A stretch of 52,101 nt of DNA from Burkholderiales bacterium (GTDB taxonomy: Bacteria; Pseudomonadota; Gammaproteobacteria; Burkholderiales; Burkholderiaceae_C): positions 1-52,101 of the forward strand of contig RXJW01000027.1 of the NCBI GenBank assembly GCA_003963005.1. Direction: 5' to 3'. Every line of letters starts with the position of its first letter. The first letter of the stretch is position 1. The notes below the pieces were generated by a model. That model worked only from the letters and a program-made list of their open reading frames with translations, was not told the origin of the DNA and did no database searches. Position numbers and translations under genes: made by a program. Below, piece by piece: positions 47,264 through 52,101 of this stretch.

Positions 47264-47854
47264 TCAGTCCTGACGCGGGGCGCCCGAGGGCGCCCCTTCT
47301 TGCGTGTAGCTCGCCCGGCGCCCGCGCGCCGGGTACCAGACCTCGCGCTGCACCCAGTGGTGAAGCCGACCGGCCCGGTCGTCGCGCTGCTCCGACAGCC
47401 AGGCGAGCGCGACCTCGTCCAGCAGGTAGACCCCGTCGCGCCGGTCGCGCACGCCTTCGGGCCAGCGGCGGCGCAGCACGGGCGCGGGCATCGGCCCGCC
47501 AAGTGCCGTCGCGAGGTCGCTCAGGGCCAGCCAGCGCTGTGGCAGCAGGTCGTCATCCTCGACGCGAATGCGATGGCCCTTGAACTGGTAGAACCGACCT
47601 TGAACCGGCTTGAAGGCCAGCCAGCGCAACTGACGCCATGTCGCGCCGGCCAGCGCCACCAGTTCCGGGGCGAGAGCCTGCGCCGTGAAGCGCAACGCAA
47701 TGACGACGCCCAGCGTCAAACCCATCCCCCAGCCCATCCACCATGTCAGCAGCGCGCAGGAGGCCAGGGCCGGCATCAGCTTGAACAGCAGGTTGCGCCA
47801 CCATCGATGCCGCTCGTGCGAGTCGGCATCGAAGCCGTAAGGCCGGCGCGACAT
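47264..47854 (-). CDS. Small membrane protein with a BRO-N-like C-terminal domain
   Basis: I know no named family for this 196-residue protein. Residues ~22-66 hold two hydrophobic spans (LLFKLMPALASCALLTWWMG and MGLTLGVVIALRFTAQALA). The C-terminal part resembles the BRO-N fold of phage antirepressors: FKGHRIRVEDDDLLPQRW, then LALSDLATALG, then VYLLDEVALAWLSEQRDD and RAGRLHHWVQREVWYPARG, which parallels the usual AxxFxxWVxxEVLPxIR ending. It follows rpiA by 19 bases on the same strand. The last 12 codons overlap the protease terminator. Role unknown. Confidence 0.65.
   Translation of the reverse strand: MSRRPYGFDADSHERHRWWRNLLFKLMPALASCALLTWWMGWGMGLTLGVVIALRFTAQALAPELVALAGATWRQLRWLAFKPVQGRFYQFKGHRIRVEDDDLLPQRWLALSDLATALGGPMPAPVLRRRWPEGVRDRRDGVYLLDEVALAWLSEQRDDRAGRLHHWVQREVWYPARGRRASYTQEGAPSGAPRQD
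47277..47300 (+). terminator. Intrinsic terminator of the M4 protease gene
   Basis: GGGGCGCCC (47277-47285) pairs with GGGCGCCCC (47288-47296) across GA and is followed by TTCTT. It lies inside the last codons of the convergent membrane-protein gene. Confidence 0.75.
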
Positions 47855-47873
47855 GCTGCGGCCCGTCAGCGGG

Positions 47874-48545
47874 TCAGAAGCGCAGCGTCTGCACGCCGTC
47901 GGCGCCGCCCAGCAGGCAGACCTGGGCCTTGTGCCGGGCGAACACGCCCACGGTGACCACGCCCGGCCATTGGCTCACCTCACCCTCAAAGGCGAGCGGG
48001 TCGGTGATGGACAGGCCCGTCACGTCGAGGATGTGGCCGCCGTTGTCGGTGACCACGCCGGCGCGCACGCGGGCACTGCCGCCGAGGGCGGCAAAGCGGC
48101 GCGTGAGCTGCGCAGCCGCCATCGGGATGATCTCCACCGGAAGCGGGAACTTGCCCAGCGTCTGCACGAGCTTCGACGCGTCGGCGATGCAGACGAACTG
48201 GTCGGCCAGATCAGCCACGATCTTCTCGCGCGTGAGCGCCGCACCACCGCCCTTGACCATGAAGCCCTGGTGATCGATCTCGTCCGCGCCGTCGATGTAG
48301 ACCGCCAGGCGCTCGACCTCGCTGGCCTCCAGCACCGGGATGCCGGCCTTCTGCAGGCGCAGTGTCGAGCGTTCCGAACTGGAAACGGCCCCCGGGATGG
48401 CCAGGCGTCGGGCGGCGATCTCGGCCGCCAGGGCGTCGATGAAGCAGTCCACGGTGGAGCCGGTGCCCACGCCGAGGATCTGGCCGGCCGGGACGAAGGC
48501 GACCGCTGCGCGGCCGACGAGTTGCTTGAGCTGGTCTTGGTTCAT
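47874..48545 (-). CDS. rpiA: Ribose-5-phosphate isomerase A
   Basis: The 223-residue enzyme interconverts ribose 5-phosphate and ribulose 5-phosphate. [16 protein letters not shown] binds phosphate, [29 protein letters not shown] contains the active-site DGADE and KGGG, and [20 protein letters not shown] is also conserved. The ATG at 48545 (MNQDQLKQ) is fixed by homology. The start lies in the 3' arm of a perfect hairpin, which may limit translation. Confidence 0.95.
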   Translation of the reverse strand: MNQDQLKQLVGRAAVAFVPAGQILGVGTGSTVDCFIDALAAEIAARRLAIPGAVSSSERSTLRLQKAGIPVLEASEVERLAVYIDGADEIDHQGFMVKGGGAALTREKIVADLADQFVCIADASKLVQTLGKFPLPVEIIPMAAAQLTRRFAALGGSARVRAGVVTDNGGHILDVTGLSITDPLAFEGEVSQWPGVVTVGVFARHKAQVCLLGGADGVQTLRF

Positions 48546-48585
48546 CCCGCCATTTTGCGGGATGGGCGCCGGCAGCCCGGCGCCC
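48543..48585 (-). promoter_or_regulatory. Tandem hairpins over the rpiA start
   Basis: On the minus strand, GGGCGCCGG pairs with CCGGCGCCC (48585-48577 with 48572-48564, loop GCTG). CATCCCGC then pairs with GCGGGATG (48564-48557 with 48550-48543, loop AAAATG). The second stem buries both the GGCGGG ribosome binding site and the ATG of rpiA. The first could also end the GH16 transcript, although it lacks a T-run. Confidence 0.55.
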
Positions 48586-48612
48586 CTGAGCCACGCGCTG
48601 CCGCGCAGACTC

Positions 48613-50379
48613 CTAGCGGATGACCGCCTTGCCCGGCGCGGAATCCACGGCCACCTGCCGTGCCGCATCCCAGGCGGTGAAGCGGTACTCGACCACGTCA
48701 CCCGCCTTCAGGCCCCCGGCCACGTAGCGGTGCGTGGCGCCGTCCTGGCGCAGGCGCACGGTCTGCGTGTCACCGCCGTTGACGCTGTAGTGCACGTCCA
48801 CCCAGCCGCTGGCAGGGGCGGTGAAGGCGAGCGTCGTGGCGCTCGTCTGCATCGTGCTGCCCGACACGGCTGCGGCCTTGGATACCGACGGCGTGACCGC
48901 CACCTTCGGCACACCCGCCACGCCCGAGTCCCAGATGATGTCGTCGAAGGCGATCTGGAATTGCTGACCCGGCAACGCACCGTCGACGCTGAAGAACTGG
49001 AACAGGTCCAGCATCGACTGCAGCGCGATCTTCGGACCGGCGATCTCGGCCACGGGGATGGTGGCCGTGCCCCATTCGCCGTCGCGCACCAGCCCGTAGG
49101 CCGTGGTGTTGGCCGGGAAGGTCACGGCGCTCTGGTTGGTGAACGTGTCGTAGATGCCGATGCGGAAGGCCACATTGGCCGGCGCCTTGATCTTCAGCTT
49201 GATGTTGCCGTTGCGGAAGCCGCTCATGTCGTGCACCTGGCGCGACTGGATGCTGCCGCCGAACCACTGGCCCGGCGAGAAATACTTGAACGCCAGCACA
49301 CCGGTGCCCTCGTAGGGGGGCAGGTCACCCGCGGTCATCGACCCCTGGTTCCAGATGAACACATCGGCCGTCACGCCCGGCACCTGCTTGTTGTCGACCG
49401 GCGTGTTGTCGGTGAACACACCGAACTTGCCGACCTCGGGCTGCGTGCCCACGCCGAGCTTCACTTCGCCCAGCCCGTCGAGCTCGTAGACGCGGATGTA
49501 GTCGACGTAGGTCGTGGCCGGCAGCGGCGCCGTCACCTGGGCCGGCGTGGCCGCGGGCGTGAAGTTGCCGCCCACGGCCATGTTCAGCAGCAGGTAGAAG
49601 GGCTGGTTCAGCGCCGTGGAGTTGATGGTGATCGGCGCCTTGTACATGTCGTACTCACGGCCGTTGTCCAGCACCGTGAAGCGCATCTGCGTGTCCGTCC
49701 AGTAAAGGCGGTAGGTCACGAAGCGGTTGGCCAGCGACCGGCTGGGCGTGTACCAGTTCTTGTTCTGCCAGGCGGTCGAGCCCGCGCAGCTTTCGTTGCC
49801 GGGCACGCAGGCGGCCTGCTGGAAGGTGATCACGTTGGACCCGACGAACTGGTCGGGCGAGATCGGCGGCAGGCCGGAGGGCTGGCGGCCGCCCATTTCC
49901 ATGAGGTCGATCTCGCCGTTGCGCGGCCAGGTCTGCGGGCTCACGCCCAGCATCCAGGCGGCCGGCCACAACCCGATGCCGACCTTGGGCGTGGCCATGC
50001 GCACCTCGATCAGGCCGTACTTGACCTGCACCTTGCCGGACGAATCGACCTTGCCCGACGTGAACTGGTTGCTGCCCACGGTCTCCCGCCGGGCCGTGAT
50101 GGCCAGCGCCCGCGTGCCGGGCTCGAAGGGCACGTCGACGATGCTGAGGTTGGCCGGGCTGTAGAACTGCAGTTCCTGGTTGCCGTAGCCGCACAGGTTG
50201 ATCTGGCAGCCGTTGCCGTTGGAGGCCGTCCAGGTGCTGGTGTTCAGGCTCGCGCCATTGAACTCCTCGGACCACAGCAGCTTGCCGATGACGGGGCTGG
50301 TGACGCTGGCCGATGCGGCCGCGCTGGCGGCGAGCAGCAGGCCGCCGATGAAGCTTTGGGGTGTCGTCATGGCGGTCAT
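48613..50379 (-). CDS. Secreted GH16 beta-glucanase with C-terminal carbohydrate-binding regions
   Basis: The 588-residue protein has a signal peptide (to about residue 24) and a GH16 domain (~30-295). The catalytic motif EIDLME holds E156, D158 and E161, the ExDxxE form of laminarinases and lichenases. Residues ~300-480 look like a beta-sandwich ([50 protein letters not shown]). The last ~95 residues ([32 protein letters not shown]) resemble CBM56-type beta-1,3-glucan-binding modules. It probably hydrolyses laminarin-like glucans outside the cell. Its ATG overlaps the upstream PEP-CTERM stop (ATGA); a second ATG is three codons in. Confidence 0.88.
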   Translation of the reverse strand: MTAMTTPQSFIGGLLLAASAAASASVTSPVIGKLLWSEEFNGASLNTSTWTASNGNGCQINLCGYGNQELQFYSPANLSIVDVPFEPGTRALAITARRETVGSNQFTSGKVDSSGKVQVKYGLIEVRMATPKVGIGLWPAAWMLGVSPQTWPRNGEIDLMEMGGRQPSGLPPISPDQFVGSNVITFQQAACVPGNESCAGSTAWQNKNWYTPSRSLANRFVTYRLYWTDTQMRFTVLDNGREYDMYKAPITINSTALNQPFYLLLNMAVGGNFTPAATPAQVTAPLPATTYVDYIRVYELDGLGEVKLGVGTQPEVGKFGVFTDNTPVDNKQVPGVTADVFIWNQGSMTAGDLPPYEGTGVLAFKYFSPGQWFGGSIQSRQVHDMSGFRNGNIKLKIKAPANVAFRIGIYDTFTNQSAVTFPANTTAYGLVRDGEWGTATIPVAEIAGPKIALQSMLDLFQFFSVDGALPGQQFQIAFDDIIWDSGVAGVPKVAVTPSVSKAAAVSGSTMQTSATTLAFTAPASGWVDVHYSVNGGDTQTVRLRQDGATHRYVAGGLKAGDVVEYRFTAWDAARQVAVDSAPGKAVIR

Positions 50380-51005
50380 CCTTGCGTGGAAGTGGCACGG
50401 GCTCGGCGGGCTGCCGCGGCAATGAGCAGGCCGCCGGCCAGCATCAGGCCCCAGGTGTCCGGCTCGGGCACGGCGGCGGCGACCGTGATGCGCGCAGCGG
50501 GCATGCCGGTGAACGGCGAATCGACCGTCGTCCAGGTGCTGCCGGCCGAGTAGGCCCAGGCGCCGTTGGGCGAGTCAGTCCCGCTTTGCCATTGGCCGCT
50601 GAAGCCGGCGCCGGCCACCGCCACCAGCCAGTAGTTGCCCGCCGCGAGCGTCCAGCCGCTGGGGCTGAGCAGGGAGTTGGCGAAGGGGTCGGTGAGCTGC
50701 AGGCTGTAGAGCCAGCTCGCCGTGCCGGGCAGCGCGCCGGTGCGCGGCAGGATGCCGAGCGTGACGCTGCCCGTGCCGTCGACCGAGGTGAGCAACGACT
50801 CGATCGTGCCGGCACTGCCGAGGCTGAAGGCGATGGCGATGTCCTGCCCCGCGAAGAGCGGCGTGGGCCAACCGTTGAGCTGGTTGATGTCAGGCCCGTA
50901 GCTGTCGTGAATGACCATGCCCGTGGCGCTGGCGTGGGTAGCCAGCCCGGCGAGCAGCAGCGCAGCCACGGCGTGGGTCAGGGGATGGAGGCGATGTGAG
51001 GTCAT
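50376..51005 (-). CDS. PEP-CTERM protein, probably of the choice-of-anchor R type
   Basis: The 209-residue protein has a signal peptide (MTSHRLHPLTHAVAALLLAGLATHASA, cleaved near 27). The beta-rich domain (AIAFSLGSAGTIESLLTSVDG, LSPSGWTLAAGNYWLVAVAG) recalls exported proteins annotated as choice-of-anchor R. The tail VPEPDTWGLMLAGGLLIAAAARRAR is a PEP-CTERM exosortase signal. It follows another PEP-CTERM gene by 20 bases and overlaps the GH16 gene by 4 bases, so the three are one operon. GGAGAA precedes the ATG at 51005. Ligand unknown. Confidence 0.85.
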   Translation of the reverse strand: MTSHRLHPLTHAVAALLLAGLATHASATGMVIHDSYGPDINQLNGWPTPLFAGQDIAIAFSLGSAGTIESLLTSVDGTGSVTLGILPRTGALPGTASWLYSLQLTDPFANSLLSPSGWTLAAGNYWLVAVAGAGFSGQWQSGTDSPNGAWAYSAGSTWTTVDSPFTGMPAARITVAAAVPEPDTWGLMLAGGLLIAAAARRARATSTQG

Positions 51006-51025
51006 GGCGGTTCTCCGGCAGGGCA

Positions 51026-51694
51026 TCAGGCGCGACGACGGCAGGCGACCGCACCGATGACGGCGAGACCGGCCAGCAGCAGGGCCGCGCTGGCCGGCTC
51101 GGGCACCGCGGCGGTGGTCAGCGTGAACGACAGGTCGTCCACCAGCACGGCATTGGGCCGGCCGTTGAGGATGGGTCCGACAGCGGTACCGATCTCCAGA
51201 AAGAGCGTGGTCGTCCCGGCCGGGATCGCTGCGGCCTGGAAGCTGACCTGTGTCCAGCTGTCCGGGTTGATCAGGGTCTGGAACTGGCGGTCCAGCGCCA
51301 CCACGTTGCCGCCGGGCGTGAAGTACTGGAGCTTCACGAAGGCATTGCCCGTCGTGCTGGCGTCGCCTTTGGCCCAGAAGGTGAGCCAGGGCGTGTCGCC
51401 CACGTTGGCGGCCGTCAACGGCGGCAGGCCGCCGTGGCCGACGGAATCCTGCAGCGCGATGGAGGCGTCGAACCCATTGGGGGCGCTGAGCAGCAACGCA
51501 AAGCTGCCGGTGTGTGCGTCCGTCGACAGCGAGGCCGGGCTGCCGGTGGCGGCCGTGAGCCAGCCTGCGGCGATGAAGCCGCCGCCGCCGGGGGCCTCGA
51601 AGCCGCCATTGGCGAAACCGTTGGTGGTGGCCGCTGCCGCAGCACCGGCGAGCAGGCTGGCGGCGAGCACCGCCGCGGTCTTCATCTTGCGCAT
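51026..51694 (-). CDS. PEP-CTERM protein with a CBM4/9-like jelly-roll domain
   Basis: The 222-residue protein has a signal peptide (MRKMKTAAVLAASLLAGAAAA). The mature part begins with NGFANGGFEAPGGGGFIAAGW, the NxGFE...GW pattern of CBM4/9-type jelly rolls. It continues through SWTQVSFQAAAIPAGTTTLFLEI and AVLVDDLSFTL, the typical last strands. The C-terminus VPEPASAALLLAGLAVIGAVACRRRA is a PEP-CTERM sorting signal. It is the first gene after a LacI-type operator region, in front of another PEP-CTERM gene and a GH16 glucanase, which suggests a surface glucan-binding protein. AGGAGA precedes the ATG at 51694. Confidence 0.85.
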   Translation of the reverse strand: MRKMKTAAVLAASLLAGAAAAATTNGFANGGFEAPGGGGFIAAGWLTAATGSPASLSTDAHTGSFALLLSAPNGFDASIALQDSVGHGGLPPLTAANVGDTPWLTFWAKGDASTTGNAFVKLQYFTPGGNVVALDRQFQTLINPDSWTQVSFQAAAIPAGTTTLFLEIGTAVGPILNGRPNAVLVDDLSFTLTTAAVPEPASAALLLAGLAVIGAVACRRRA

Positions 51695-51779
51695 CTTTGT
51701 CTCCTGGGTGGTGGTGGGCTCTGGCGGCCCGACGGGCGGCACATCGGCGTCGTGCCGGTGGCCGACAGCATCGAAACAC

Positions 51780-51806
51780 TGAAAGCGCTTTCTGAAAGCG
51801 CTTTCA
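51780..51806. promoter_or_regulatory. Two abutting LacI-family operators
   Basis: TGAAAGCGCTTTCT (51780-51793) and the perfect 14-bp palindrome TGAAAGCGCTTTCA (51793-51806) share one base, with centres 13 bases apart. Both fit the LacI/GalR-type consensus with a central CG. They lie just downstream of the predicted transcription start of the glucanase operon, the position of a repressor block. Confidence 0.85.
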
Positions 51807-51814
51807 GTTTTCAG

Positions 51815-51843
51815 ACCTTAAGGACCCCCGGCGCCGCTGTCAA
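51815..51843 (-). promoter_or_regulatory. Sigma-70 promoter of the PEP-CTERM/GH16 operon
   Basis: On the minus strand a perfect TTGACA (51843-51838) is 17 bases from TAAGGT (51820-51815). The start is expected near 51808, so the operators occupy about +2 to +29 and the leader to the first ATG is about 113 bases. Confidence 0.7.
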
Positions 51844-52101
51844 TCTGGCGAGCCCGTGGTTCCGAGGTGAAACCACCCCCCTAGAAACGAAGCCGCGGCC
51901 TGGTGGCTGGGGCCGACTGAGTGCTGGCGCAGGGTTGTGCTGACCGTTGGTGCAGGTTGCGAATCAACGCGGCGACGGTGTGGCGTGTGCGAGAGCGAGA
52001 AGGCGGCAGTGCAGCGATCTCGGTCGTTCGGCGCTGCACGCAGCAAGACCGGTTTGCGACGCATTCCAGTCATCGAGGCGTCAGCCGGGTCAGCCTCCGT
52101 A
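51844..52101. other. Right-end region with no recognisable gene
   Basis: These 258 bases hold no frame with a recognisable protein motif, good start context or RNA fold that I can identify. A short open frame on the minus strand has biased composition typical of chance frames in GC-rich DNA. It is probably upstream sequence of the glucanase operon and the edge of whatever lies beyond. Confidence 0.5.

Noticed and set aside
51840..52073. 77-codon minus-strand open frame at the right end
   Set aside because: No good ribosome binding site, no recognisable motif, and its 3' end runs into the -35 box of the glucanase operon promoter.

Overview
The window is about 52 kb of very GC-rich bacterial chromosome, and reading frames on opposite strands shadow each other almost everywhere. 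Gene content points to a betaproteobacterium of the order Burkholderiales, probably near Rubrivivax, Leptothrix or Roseateles. The signs are three PEP-CTERM proteins, a paired DUF6502/DUF5666 locus, a DctB/DctD-like two-component system beside liv genes, a bifunctional mnmC and the ftsK-lolA-rarA gene order. No rRNA, tRNA, CRISPR array, insertion sequence or prophage was found. The species assignment is inference, because no marker RNA is present.

Bases 1-7335 group functions linked to branched-chain amino acids: a ferredoxin-type reductase, a 2OG-Fe dioxygenase of the isoleucine-hydroxylase superfamily, a leucine-dehydrogenase-like enzyme, and the transporter genes livH, livM, livG and livF. 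The 298-base gap before livH holds a near-consensus sigma-54 promoter and two matching upstream dyads. It faces a divergent DctB/DctD-like pair (7634-10829) whose activator has GSFTSA in place of the canonical GAFTGA. This is the best-supported regulatory circuit in the window.

Bases 10861-24697 are mostly housekeeping: an amino-acid-binding protein, rarA, lolA, ftsK, a Crp/Fnr regulator, trxB, rpmB-rpmG, a fatty acid desaturase, an rsmB-like methyltransferase, purN and trpS, with some DUF proteins. Bases 24694-30523 hold a MATE exporter that apparently starts at CTG, a Spy-like protein with an OmpR-type response regulator and sensor kinase, and ettA. Bases 30620-35056 hold a HAF-repeat PEP-CTERM protein, an orphan peptide-binding protein and an rhlE helicase.

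Bases 35127-43994 hold a two-subunit molybdenum hydroxylase, divergent from the DUF6502/DUF5666 pair across a palindromic operator-like site. They are followed by an epimerase, a beta-CASP nuclease, a 56-codon relic of an MgtC-family gene, and mnmC. Bases 44122-48545 hold a chemoreceptor with no sensory domain, a thermolysin-type protease, a small membrane protein with a BRO-N-like C-terminus, and rpiA. The right end (48613-51843) is a compact operon of two PEP-CTERM proteins and a GH16 beta-glucanase. It is preceded by a strong promoter with two abutting LacI-type operators just downstream of the predicted start, and it looks like a surface beta-glucan utilisation unit.

A recurring small-scale feature is a terminator-like hairpin with a T-rich tail lying between a -10 box and a start codon. 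The copies before the leucine dehydrogenase and rhlE genes are nearly identical in layout.
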